The position numbers were made by a program, and so were the translations under genes. This document shows, in pieces, positions 21,846 to 32,900 of a stretch of DNA of 64,000 bases (position 1 is its first letter; each line of letters starts with the position of its first letter). This DNA is from Candidatus Peribacteria bacterium (GTDB taxonomy: Bacteria > Patescibacteriota > Gracilibacteria > UBA1369 > LOWO2-01-FULL-3): contig CALRGJ010000007.1 in assembly GCA_943357285.1 (NCBI GenBank), positions 1-64,000 of the forward strand. The letters run 5' to 3'. A model generated the notes under the pieces. The model was not told the origin of the DNA and made no database searches. It saw nothing but the letters and a program-made list of their open reading frames with translations.

Positions 21846-22580
21846 ATGTCATTAGAGCAATTTATTAGTCCGGATCAGGGAGAGGGAATGTCCGAAGCGG
21901 CGTTTGAAGCCCTGAGAGAAAGAATGGCAGCTGCGGCTGCTCAGATTGCTGCTATTAAAAAAGAGGAAGGTAAACAAAAGAAACAGGAAGATGAGTTACT
22001 CAAAATTCTTTTGAAATTCGTGAAGACCAGCAGTAAGACAGATTTAGTTCTGCTTATTAGTCGTGTTTTAGAGCAAAACATTCCCGCAAATTTTATCTTA
22101 TCAATAATTGTACTGAGCAATCCTGAAATTCATGCCGAAGTGGGGCATTTCAAAGTGCTTGATCACGCTGGATCTGCAGCTGGTACCGATGATGCCACTC
22201 CACAGAAAAACGCTCTCGTGTTTTTCAATTCCAACGACGACACTCTTCCTCTAAAAGTAAAAATTGCTCTCGATAATTGGATGAAAAATTTGCTTCTCCA
22301 AGCTGAAGAAAATCCCCAGAAATTAATTAAGACCGCTTACGAAATTGAAATGAGAGAGTTGCCAAAAGAATGGGATTTTGAAGATCCAAAGTACGAGCGA
22401 ATAGAGCGTGTGCAGCCAATTCTGGTTCAAATTATTACTTCTGTTATGCGCGAATTTCTCGAACAGAATAATATTACCGAGCCATTTGAAAAACTTTACG
22501 ACTTTGCAAAGTTTATTATCACTGGAATTTTGAACAAGACACGCGAAAACTTAGACGACAGAAAATTGCTTAATTCTTAA
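21846..22580 (+). CDS. Hypothetical protein (244 aa)
   Basis: Complete ORF, helical, no recognised motif. Confidence 0.6.
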   Translation: MSLEQFISPDQGEGMSEAAFEALRERMAAAAAQIAAIKKEEGKQKKQEDELLKILLKFVKTSSKTDLVLLISRVLEQNIPANFILSIIVLSNPEIHAEVGHFKVLDHAGSAAGTDDATPQKNALVFFNSNDDTLPLKVKIALDNWMKNLLLQAEENPQKLIKTAYEIEMRELPKEWDFEDPKYERIERVQPILVQIITSVMREFLEQNNITEPFEKLYDFAKFIITGILNKTRENLDDRKLLNS

Positions 22581-22796
22581 TTATTCTGTTAGTCCTTTTC
22601 TTTTCAACTCTTCAATCAGATCTTCTGCTGGCATATCAATGAGTTTCGATTCACAGATGTAATTTGCCACGCGTTTAAACTGAGGTGAATCCATATCGTC
22701 TATTCCTACCTGGTATATCATACTGACGAGTTTAGAAGTATCTTCAGAACTAAGCCCGTACTTCACGCTGAGGTCTATGAGGTGTTTATTTTCCAT
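22581..22796 (-). CDS. Hypothetical protein (71 aa)
   Basis: Complete small ORF convergent with the 244-aa gene. Confidence 0.5.
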   Translation of the reverse strand: MENKHLIDLSVKYGLSSEDTSKLVSMIYQVGIDDMDSPQFKRVANYICESKLIDMPAEDLIEELKRKGLTE

Positions 22797-22834
22797 GGCA
22801 AAAATTTATCACAAATGTATTATTGGTGCAATTT

Positions 22835-23572
22835 ATGGAAATTTTTTTATTAAGCATTTTCGGATTTGGATTGGGTCTTGTTAACGCGATCTCTGGTGGG
22901 GGAGGCATCTTCGCGCTACCTGTGTTTCTTGCTCTAGGTTTATCTCCGGCTAACGCTCTCGCACTTAATCTTATTTCAGATGTTGGTGTGCTTTTGGGGG
23001 TTATGAATAATTATTTTAGAAGTAAGGAAATTGATTGGAAGTTTGCTGCCAAAATTTTAGTTTTTTCTTTTGTTGGTTCAATTGTTGGAGCGAAGTTGAT
23101 TACTTCTTTGCCACCGGAAATAGTGAAGAACATTATTTTTGTTGGAATTTTTATTGGAATGTTTTTCATGCTAAAGCCGGTAAAGCATAGAGATGAACAT
23201 GAAAAGCTATCTCCCTGGAAAATGACCCTAGGATATTTTTGCCTCTTCCTCGGGGGAATGTGGGATGGCTCCATTGCTATCGCTGGTACCACTTTTGCAC
23301 TACTTATAATCGCTCACATGTTCGGAAAGAGCTTTATACAGGGAAGGATAGCTTACGCCGCCGCTAGCACTCCTGGCACCTTTGTAGCTGCTGCGATTCT
23401 TTATTCAGAATCTACTATTAGCTGGGAATGGCCTTTGATTATTTTAATTTCAAATTTTATTGGTGCTTGGGTCGGTTCCCACATGGCCATTAAACACGGA
23501 GATAAAATCATCAAGAGATTCATGGTGGCAATCTCGATTTTGATTGTATTGAAACTAATCTTCTTTCCATAG
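22835..23572 (+). CDS. TSUP (TauE/SafE) family permease
   Basis: 'FGLGLVNAISGGGGIFALPVFLALGLSPANALALNLIS' and internal repeat. Confidence 0.88.
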   Translation: MEIFLLSIFGFGLGLVNAISGGGGIFALPVFLALGLSPANALALNLISDVGVLLGVMNNYFRSKEIDWKFAAKILVFSFVGSIVGAKLITSLPPEIVKNIIFVGIFIGMFFMLKPVKHRDEHEKLSPWKMTLGYFCLFLGGMWDGSIAIAGTTFALLIIAHMFGKSFIQGRIAYAAASTPGTFVAAAILYSESTISWEWPLIILISNFIGAWVGSHMAIKHGDKIIKRFMVAISILIVLKLIFFP

Positions 23573-23585
23573 AAAGAAGATTTTC

Positions 23586-23663
23586 TGGGGTGAGCTATGG
23601 GATTCGAACCCACGACCCTCTGGACCACAACCAGATGCTCTAACCAACTGAGCTAAGCCCACC
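23586..23663 (-). tRNA. tRNA-His (anticodon GTG)
   Basis: RC G GTGGGCT TA GCTC..GAGC A TCTGG TTGTGGT CCAGA ... AGCTCAC C CCA, G-1 present. Confidence 0.95.
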
Positions 23664-23724
23664 ACGTTTGACGATCACTAAAATCGCTTCAGCATCTTAA
23701 CAGGTATACTAAAAAATTCAAGAA

Positions 23725-23997
23725 ATAAAAAAGCCCTCCCCACTTGGAGGAGAGCCCTTGTATAGACTTAGGAATACGAACGCCCTAGAAAAGCCTTTGT
23801 AACCTAATCCTTCAAGATTATTCGAAACGGCAAGCCGCTATCGATATACTCATTGCCCTGCATTATTAGCCCGTGGCCCAGCTTTTTTGATCAGCATCAC
23901 TTAATATACTTAATCCCGACTATTCGTGCAAGTTATTTTGATTAACCACTTTAGTTTCCTGTTGCGAAGTTCCTGAATAGTTACAGAAGGAAGCTAA
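23725..23997 (-). ncRNA. Candidate structured ncRNA of about 260 nt
   Basis: No ORF; consensus promoter TTGACA-N16-TATAAT on - strand (24004-24031); GC-rich hairpin plus T6 terminator at 23727-23757; 5' GGCTTAG can pair with 3' CTAAGTC. Confidence 0.7.
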
Positions 23998-24003
23998 GCC
24001 CTA

Positions 24004-24031
24004 ATTATAACACAATGATGGATAATGTCAA
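24004..24031 (-). promoter_or_regulatory. Perfect-consensus sigma70 promoter (TTGACA-N16-TATAAT, TGT extension)
   Basis: + strand ATTATA at 24004-24009 and TGTCAA at 24026-24031. Confidence 0.85.
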
Positions 24032-24285
24032 ATGGAAGGGGATTTATCTCCTTTAGCTTTAGCTAATCCGTCCACCATCATCTTGTATTTGAGCTCAGCC
24101 CGCTCTTGTTTTTTATTCAGCTTTTCCATTTTTTCGTGCTCTGTACTTAGAGTTTTGTATAAAGTATCAAGCTCCACTTCGCTCATCCCAGGTAAAAGAA
24201 TCTGAATCATACTCTTTTGATGATCAGTGAGAGAGGAAGATGGAATAAATCTCAATATAGCTTGTTGTAAGTCCTCCTTATTCAT
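24028..24285 (-). CDS. Hypothetical protein (85 aa)
   Basis: Complete ORF, helical; immediately downstream of the 346-aa gene on the same strand. Confidence 0.55.
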   Translation of the reverse strand: MNKEDLQQAILRFIPSSSLTDHQKSMIQILLPGMSEVELDTLYKTLSTEHEKMEKLNKKQERAELKYKMMVDGLAKAKGDKSPSI

Positions 24286-24294
24286 GAGATAAAT

Positions 24295-25284
24295 TTACGC
24301 AGCCTTCTTTCCTGTGAGGATTTCAATCAAAAATTTCATATCTCTGTCGTCGATGTTGAATACCAGGTCGGTAAAAGTTTGATTATCTACATGATCAGGT
24401 TTTTCGACTATCAACTTATTTGCAATTTTCATTACATTCTTAATTTTTGATTCTTCAGTATTTGGGAATATAGATTTTTTAATAATCGCAGCAATCTCCG
24501 CCTCATTTTCTATTGGTTGAGACTTGAGACCTTTTAACTTCAGCGCATCTCCCATAGAAAGCTTGAAGCTATCGAGAAGTTTCATTCCATCACCTTTTTC
24601 GGATATACCAAGGGCATCTCCCACTGCTTGAATACCTTCACCGGCCATATCAATTTTAACTTTAAATATTTTTAGAACCGGTGTGCTCAAAAGTTTTTTC
24701 AAAGGATAGGCTGATGAGTCGGAAATTTTATCCAATTTATCGAGAGCTTCTTTGAATTTCACAGGATCATTATATTTTGCTTTTAGTTTTGATATTGTGA
24801 GTAGAGTAGTAGAGCCCAGAGCTTTTACTTCATCAAGAGTGGAGTCTTCTACAGATTCACCCTTAACAGCTTTTTCCAATTTTCCTCTGCCGGAAATAAA
24901 TGCATCTCTCATTTCGATAGGCAACTCATTTCCTGCTGTCACTCCCATAGCTAGAGCTTCATCAAAAAATTCTTTATCTGCCGCCGGAGTTTTTTCATCC
25001 AATTTTGCAGCGGCTCTGGCGTCGGCCATTTTTGCATCTATGCTTTTAGCAGCATCAGCCTTAGCAGCCTCAGAAGTTTCCTTTTTTTCTCCTTCTATAC
25101 TATGGATTTCATTCCAAAATGTTTTCGCAAAAATACTGATTTTTTCAAACCATCCCTTGTCACCAGATTTTTTTACTTCATCCAACGCCTTAGAAAAAGC
25201 ACCAGGTATTTTTTCAATTTTCAATTTACCTTCTTCCTTTGGTTTTTCTTGCGACGCTGTTTGTTTTTGCTCTTCTCCAGCCAT
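24295..25284 (-). CDS. Hypothetical helical protein of the giant-protein cluster
   Basis: Internal start MAGEEQKQ preferred; Lys/Glu/Ala-rich. Confidence 0.7.
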   Translation of the reverse strand: MAGEEQKQTASQEKPKEEGKLKIEKIPGAFSKALDEVKKSGDKGWFEKISIFAKTFWNEIHSIEGEKKETSEAAKADAAKSIDAKMADARAAAKLDEKTPAADKEFFDEALAMGVTAGNELPIEMRDAFISGRGKLEKAVKGESVEDSTLDEVKALGSTTLLTISKLKAKYNDPVKFKEALDKLDKISDSSAYPLKKLLSTPVLKIFKVKIDMAGEGIQAVGDALGISEKGDGMKLLDSFKLSMGDALKLKGLKSQPIENEAEIAAIIKKSIFPNTEESKIKNVMKIANKLIVEKPDHVDNQTFTDLVFNIDDRDMKFLIEILTGKKAA

Positions 25285-25421
25285 ATTTTTGTTTTTTATA
25301 TCTATAATTATACCATTTTTCAGTCTTTTTTGCAAAAGCTAGCTTTCCTTAAAATGTCAGCCAGTAGTATTGACAAAACTGTAAAATGAGGGCAAGATGA
25401 AGAACTCATAATAAACACAAT

Positions 25422-26981
25422 ATGAATATCAGGAATTTAGGGCTTGCATTAGCGACAGTTGGTGCTTTGGGTAGCTCTCCAGATGGATCCAAATTAGATG
25501 GGCAAAGAGGCAATAATATTGATAATGATATTCCAACAGCTACAGCCCCGGAAATCACAAAATCTAAGGATATTATTGGTGATAAAATTAAGACTGCAGC
25601 TGCTGAAGAAACAAATCAGACTGAATCAGATGATTCTCTTCAAACTACAGAGGCCCTCATTGCTAAAATTCAACTGGATTGTCCAGATCACGCTAGCATG
25701 TTGGCCCAAAATGAACCTGAGTTATATGCCTTACTTCAGGCCGAACATCCCCAGATCTTACAGGCCAGTATTTTAACACCTATTCTTGAAACTGCTGGTG
25801 CTTTCTTGAAGCTACTTTATGGAGTACTTGGATCTGAAGGTACTATTGTCGTGGCAATCTTGATGTACATATTTGGAATTGGACCAGTTTTGAAGAAGGG
25901 TTTGCAGTTTGGTAAATGGAGCCTTGATAAGGCAGGAAATAAAAAGAAACCCGAAGAATTAGGAGAAATAATTCCAAAGAAGGAGTTGCCAGCTATGAAT
26001 TCAGTACTTGGAGAATTGGTTGCTGATCCAGCAGTAGCATTAGCCGCACTTTCGCCGATCAATAAAGGAAATCTAGATAATCACTATACTTATATAGTTT
26101 CCCAGTTTGATAATCTAAGATTTGAGGATAAAGCTGAAGGTTTAGAAATTTTCAAATTGGCAATAAAGGAACGCTATTTGGATTTAAGACTAACTGAATT
26201 ACAAGATGTGCTTAGTGGTCCAGGAGTAGCCGCTTTAGCCCCTGCCGACGTTGCTTCAATAGAAGCAGAATTAGCCGACCTTATCACTAAGGAAGGGCAC
26301 ATAGCCCAAGAAGTGGCAGCCAATGAACTTAAAATTTCTTCTGTGCGTAATGGCAAAGAAGAATCTTTAACAAGAGGCCTTCAATCAAGAGTAAGAGACG
26401 CAATGAGAAACGCAGGTAGAACAACAACATCAATAAATGAATCCAACAGGGGAGTTGAATCTATCATTATGATCCCTCGTTTGCATAAGATGGAGAGCAA
26501 TATTAGAGAAATTCGTATTTTGGAAGCCAAGCTCAAAATTTGGAAGGCACGCTACGAAGCAGATTTACGTCTCGCTGGTCCTGGGACTGCACCAATCATG
26601 ATAGTAGCATCAGCAGTAGAACAGCAACAATATAAGCAAGCTACGACTTTCATTTCAATTTATGAAAATTTACAATTAGCTTTGCGCGATAAATTAGATG
26701 AAAGAGCTTTACACGAAAAAGCTATTCAACAAATTGATAGAGTGCTACCTACAAGCCCAGGACGTCGTACATTTATGAAGCTTGCACTTACTGGTGGAGC
26801 TATATATGGAGCAACATGGGTAGCCAGAGGATTAGGAGCGGCCAAGGATGCTATTTTACCTCCTAAGGAAAATACTCCCAATAAAAATGGCCCATCGGAA
26901 TCTGATATACTTGAATTAAAAGACAAAGAGGATTCATTCAATAAGTCTCAAAAAGCAATTGAGGATCTTGATGATAACTAG
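25422..26981 (+). CDS. Hypothetical membrane protein with C-terminal Tat-motif-like helix
   Basis: 519 aa; TM 'TIVVAILMYIFGIGPVL'; 'GRRTFMKLALTGGAIYGATWVA' near C-terminus. Confidence 0.75.
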   Translation: MNIRNLGLALATVGALGSSPDGSKLDGQRGNNIDNDIPTATAPEITKSKDIIGDKIKTAAAEETNQTESDDSLQTTEALIAKIQLDCPDHASMLAQNEPELYALLQAEHPQILQASILTPILETAGAFLKLLYGVLGSEGTIVVAILMYIFGIGPVLKKGLQFGKWSLDKAGNKKKPEELGEIIPKKELPAMNSVLGELVADPAVALAALSPINKGNLDNHYTYIVSQFDNLRFEDKAEGLEIFKLAIKERYLDLRLTELQDVLSGPGVAALAPADVASIEAELADLITKEGHIAQEVAANELKISSVRNGKEESLTRGLQSRVRDAMRNAGRTTTSINESNRGVESIIMIPRLHKMESNIREIRILEAKLKIWKARYEADLRLAGPGTAPIMIVASAVEQQQYKQATTFISIYENLQLALRDKLDERALHEKAIQQIDRVLPTSPGRRTFMKLALTGGAIYGATWVARGLGAAKDAILPPKENTPNKNGPSESDILELKDKEDSFNKSQKAIEDLDDN

Positions 26982-26983
26982 TA

Positions 26984-29900
26984 TTACAACTTATTAAGTA
27001 AGTCCCTTTTGCTATTACCGGTAGGTTTAACAACCTTAGGTTTAGAATTATTTTCTTTTGTAGCCTCTTCGTTCTCAGCCTTAGGAGGTGTCTCTCCATC
27101 AATATAGTCTGAATCCTTCATTTCTTTCTCCACCTCAGGAGTAGGAGCTGGCTCATCATCCATAATACTTTCAATTGCCCTCATGGATTCATCTTCAGAG
27201 TCTTTATCATCCTTTTCTTTTTGTTTTTCAGACTCAGAAGGTGGCTTAGGAGGTTTTGGTACTTCTGGATTAATAATTTTCCATCCAAAATACATACTTG
27301 CAGCCAAAGTAGCAGCAATTGCACCTAGCACCAATTTCCTAGCTGTAGGATTTGAAGGTAATGCCTTAGAAAGTGACAATTTTATTTTATTTTTTACTCC
27401 TTTCACGTCCCCAGCTTCTCTGTCATGACTTTGTTTTAATCCCTCAAATAATTTAACTGTAGTTTCTGCATCTTCAAAAGCCTTCACTTCAATCAGTGGC
27501 GAATCAGGTGCCAAAGGAGTTTCAGTAAGTTTTTTTGCTTTATTATAAGCTGGTTCTAATGCCTTAAGCCTTTGACTCATTACTCTTACACTTTCTATGT
27601 CGGCCATTATCTCAGGGTATCTATGTAACAAATTAACTATGTCTCCTATTGCAGCTTTTACAGGCTTAATTTCTTTTGCATTGAAACCTTTTGCTCTCAT
27701 TTCTACATCAATATAGCTCTGTGCCAAATTAGACATATCAACTCTACCAGCCTCGCTCACATAGGCAATTGATTCAGGAATTGCAGCAATTTCCGGCTTC
27801 AGGTCGTTTCTTATTTGTGATAACGCACTCAATTCATGCTCGTATTTAGTTTTAAGTTTTGGATCTAAAGTTTGTATCTCCAATACGTCTGTTAATTCTT
27901 TAATTCTCAAGTTGGCGTATTCCCATTTTACTAAATTAGAAAGAATATTTTGCGCCTCTGTTTCAGTATTAAATCTGAGACGAGTACTGAAAAGATCTCT
28001 CAATTTTTCATGAAGCTGTGACAAACTTTTTTGGTTCTCAGCATTCTTGCTTTTCAAGGCATTACGAGTTGCTAAATCAATTGACGTATCAGCACAAACA
28101 TCCTCTAAACCTGGGTACCCATCAGCTAGTATATTTCCTTTGCCAAGCAACCCAGGAAGCTTATCTTTATCAACCTGTACACCAGGCTTATGATCTAATT
28201 CTTTTGGTTTCTCACCCTTTCCAGTCTTTCCAGACTCGCTATTAGGATCTTTTGGTAAACCTAATTTTTCAGTTAAACCATATTTATCAGAAAGTTCCCA
28301 TGCTTTTTTTGAACGCCAAATCATCAAAAGAGGAAGAAGCCAACTTATTCCCATATTGTGAGGGTAGGGAATTACGTTTCCAGCAATAGAATCCAATATA
28401 TCTCCGGCCCAGCCTGGTATTGGAGTATGACCTAGTGCAGCTGCATACCAAAGAGCTAAAACAATTCCAGGAGCATTACTGCTTGGTCTTTTCATTACAT
28501 TAAATAATCCCGAAATCATTCCTAAAATAGCTATAATAGGAAATCCAGCTTGCATCACTTTTCCAGGTACTACCTGAGCCATTATAGCATCATGATCACT
28601 TGCTTTCACGAGACCAATTTCACTAAATTCACTAAACATTTTTTCAGCTTCTACTCTCGCTGCCGACATAAACCCTTCCTGATCAACTACAACGTAAGGT
28701 GTTTTATTGTTAGTATCTGCATTAGCAAAAATTCTTACATATGGTTTTACCGCATCAGGTAAACTGTCGAAACTATTTTTGATATTATTCACAACATCTT
28801 TTGGCGCATTAGCTTTTTCAAGATCTCTGATAATTGCTGATTGGTCAGCATTAGCATCCTTTGTGAAAATATTTTTAGCTTTTTCGGCACTCCATTCTTT
28901 TGCTTGAGCTCCCTCAGTTACCACAAAGCGAGAACCATCTTTAAGTTCTGGCATAGTATTGAATTCTTTAGCACTAATAGTACTCACAATACCTGGTCTT
29001 TCAACTGGCTTATCCAAAAATTTAGGTTCACCATTTAGCGCTGAAGCTAAAGCTAAAGCCTGTAGTGGGCCCATAAGAGCATCTTGCCATCGACTTACTC
29101 TCATTCTTTGCAAAACAGTTGGATTATTAGTTGTATCTATTTTTGGTTTGAAACTATCAGGCACATCTTTAATTCCCATAGTGCCAACAGTATCCATGAA
29201 ATATCTTGTCTGAAGTCTTGTCATTTTTGGAGCACATGCTTCCAAAAACTCTACACGTTCAATGTCCGTCAACTTAGAAGCCACTACCAAAACCTGATTG
29301 GCAGATAAAAGTAATCGCTTGGAAGACCTGATTAACCCAACACCCTCTTTGAAATTCATTTCTTTAGACATTCCCAAAAGTACATCTCTCAGACCATCTG
29401 AGCCTAAGAAATTACCTTGTTTATCAACATAGTGATTATAGAAATGTTGTCTCAACCATCTAGGCATTAAGCGCGCAATTTTTGATGGAACGAGGAAATC
29501 CCCCAACTTACGTGGAGCGCTTAGTTCTAGCTCAATTCTCGCAATTTCAGCACGTATTTCAGTCAATTTAGCTTCAACCTTAGCTCTCATAGCAGGGGAA
29601 TCTTTCAATCCCTCGATATGTTTCACTAGCTCTACTTCATTAGTTTTTAGTGCAGGAAGAGTCTCCTCAATAGTATCTGCATTTATCTTCTTGTGCACCC
29701 ATTTACCACCTATTTTAACTACAGTGAATGCACCTCTAAAGGCAGCAGCCATAGTAATCATTTCCATCCAAGTATTAGCACTTGTTAAATCCATTTCTGT
29801 CTCCAAATCCTTTGGAACAATCATGTTTTTTGCAATGCTACCCAATATCATTGAAAGTACATCAAACTTCAAATCTTGCAATAAAAATTCGCACACTTTC

Positions 29901-32900
29901 TTCAATGGTGAATTAGGTTGACCAGGAAGTTTCTGAATTATTTTTGCATAACGCTCACGCATCTGACTCACATCACCAATTCCTTGTTTTACTAACACAG
30001 AGACTTCATCAGGCAATTTTTGATAGGTTTTTCTTCCCATCAATTTTACACCTCTATTCATAATAATTTCTAATGCCTTTACTGCCTCTTCTGGGCTCTT
30101 AGCCGCTGCCGCTGCAATAGTTTTTTCCACCGCTTCGGCCATTTCAGGATTAGTTACAGCAAGCTTCATTAAGCCCCTGCCAACTGTCCCTTGTTTCATA
30201 AAACCATTAACCCAACTCACGCCATGAGCAATTCCGAAGAAAGCCATTTCTCCACCTAGCAATTGAGCGAATTTTTTGTATTCACCCTTTTCCAATAAAT
30301 TGTTTAAAGTTTTTTCTCCTCTCAAACCGGCAACAACATCATGAAAAACAAAGGCTTCAGCACCAAGCTTAGTAAAGGATATTCCTCTTTCTAAACCCCT
30401 GGCAATTACAGCAAATCTATCTAAATTTAAAATCAATTTTCCGTATCTAAGGATTCTTGCAACAGCAGCACCTGCTAGCATACCGGTGAGCATAGCTAAT
30501 CCATTTATTGCCAACTCCTTAGCAATTGTTTTAAATGCTGAAAGTGATTCATCGCTCCAATTCCAAGAGTCATTGTTTGGATCAATGGAATCCATAAAAT
30601 CTGCTTTAATAAATTGATCAGCTTTATCAGCATGACCAAAAAACTCAAAATAATTGGACGAAAGAGCTGTATGATCTAAAAACGTTTTATACAGAATTTC
30701 AGTTTGCTGCTCAATCATCGCATCGTAAAATTGAGAATAAGTTGACCCAACAAGTTTGTCCAAATCCACATCTTTAATATCAGGACTGTTTTGCTTAATG
30801 GAATTTCTAATTCCATAAATTAACTTATCCGCATTGTTGCCACTGCCTAGATAATTTCTTACATCACGAGAGGCTCTTTGATGTGCTTTCTCATGCCCAG
30901 ATCTTGTAAGTGACTCGTTTCTGTTTCTCAAATTATCTCTGGATTTAGCCATGTGAGGCTGCAACAACTTTGCCATCAAAATTCTAGAAGAGATGTAATC
31001 CTTAAAATATTCTCTCTCAAGTTTCACGACAATAACTCCGGCATATTTTATTGTCTCCATGCTTAGATTGTCTCCTCCTTGTAGAACTTGCATCAACGAA
31101 TCATAACATCCCTTGAATTTATTTCCGTCTCTTGCGATTTGTGATGAAAACAATCTTAAGTCTTGTACGCTTCCATTTTTATCTACGTAACGCTCAAATT
31201 CAGAATATCCAACATTTTTAATCACAGGGAAATCTTTTTTTGACCAGCTTGGAGTAAGTAGATTTTTTAATCCAACCAAGAAGTTTTTAAATGCAGTTTT
31301 AGAATTGAGATTCTCATCTAATTTAAATGGAGTCACACCATCGTAGCTATCATGTTTATAGTAATTCAACATATCAGATTGAACGGCATTCAAATCATTA
31401 ATTATTGGATCAGCATAAGATTTATCTTCATCATCAAGATTCTCAGTATGCAATATAGTTGTAGCCAAACTTCTAATAACTTCAATTCTATTTAATTGTC
31501 TATTCATCGCCTCTGGTATTTCGAAAGATTCATTAGCTTCATCCTTAGATTCAGCAACATCTATCATCGGAGAATACTGATACTCATTTGCCTCTTCTCT
31601 ATAAAAAGTATCATCATCCTTTAACCTAAAAGGAGACGAAGAGTTAGTAGAAACCGGTGGAATTCCAAGAGCTACAGCTCTATCTAAATAGAGTTTTCTC
31701 GCCCTCTCCAAGGTGATTTTATATTTTCCAACTGCCTCTTTTGGTAAATATGAACAAAATCTCAAGACATTGTATGTATGTTTCAATTCACTGAAATCTG
31801 TTGCCCAATCTTTTTCTTTCAAAGCAGCAGACTCATCTATTTTTTTCTCAGACGTAGCAAGAACTAGAGTATTTTGAAGTGCAACGGCAAAAGCCTCATA
31901 GTAATTAATGGATTTTTTTATACTATCTTTAATTGTCGGATTTAAAGATGTAATTTGATCAAATCCGTACAGAGACTTTAACTCCTTTCTCAAAACATCC
32001 ATCTTAGCGTTTAGTTGATCATCCAATCCACTCTGATCGTTACCATTTAGGCTTTCTATGATACCTACCTTTAGATTTTGAATATCAGATTCTGCCGTAA
32101 ATAGGTTTCCGGCAGTGCTAACCAACTCTTTTGAGGGATTAGTTCCAAGTTTAAAATCAGGAAGATGAGAATTGGTATCAGCAGACATTTCTTTTGCAAT
32201 CTTATCCGCTTCACCAGTTACATTTGAGCCATCAATGATGTCTTCCGAAGCTTCATCCCCAAGTTTTGATCTTTCAATTATTTGAGAAACATCGCTTGGC
32301 CTTAATTCAGGAAAATTATCATAAACATCATTATGAGCATCATGAACAATTTTTGCTGCGGGTAGAGCAACATCCTGATTTATATTTGTTGTAAGAGATT
32401 TATAAAAAGACCATGCTAGGGCCATATAGATACCTTGTGGGGCGTAATACAGTGGATCATCTTTATCAACTGAGCCAGATGTATTTAAATTACCTGCCAT
32501 AAGAATTTCTTTAACAAGGCTACTATTTTCAGGATTAGTTCCAAGTTTTTTTAGAACATCTTCAAACTCAGACCTGGATTTTAATGAAGCTCCTTGAGAC
32601 TGTAGTTCAGCTAAAATAGTTCCTAATCGGTTTTTAGAACCCTCAGGTAAATTTGAAACAAGATTATTGCTTGTCTCTATTTCATAATGATCTTTATTAT
32701 AATTTAACCATCTCTGGAATTCCTTATCATTAATTTCACTACCACTAATTAATGAATATTTCTGAGAACTCACTGCTCTTAAAAAATACTGCGCATATTC
32801 CTCGGATTTATTTACATCCTGAAAAGCATAAAAATCTGCAACGATAGTTATATCATTTGCAAACGCCCTAACGGCTGATTCATCCCATTTGATCGAACCA

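Noticed and set aside
23401-23628. 75-aa - ORF 'MVQRVVGSNPIAHPRKSS...'
   Set aside because: Overlaps tRNA-His; typical read-through of tRNA sequence.
23725-23997. Assignment of this ncRNA as tmRNA, SRP or RNase P RNA
   Set aside because: I could not locate their diagnostic conserved motifs by eye; left unassigned pending Infernal.
24752-25342. 196-aa + ORF antisense to the 346-aa gene
   Set aside because: Mirror frame of a Lys/Glu/Ala-rich gene, giving Ser/Phe-rich text; the - strand reading is the coherent one.
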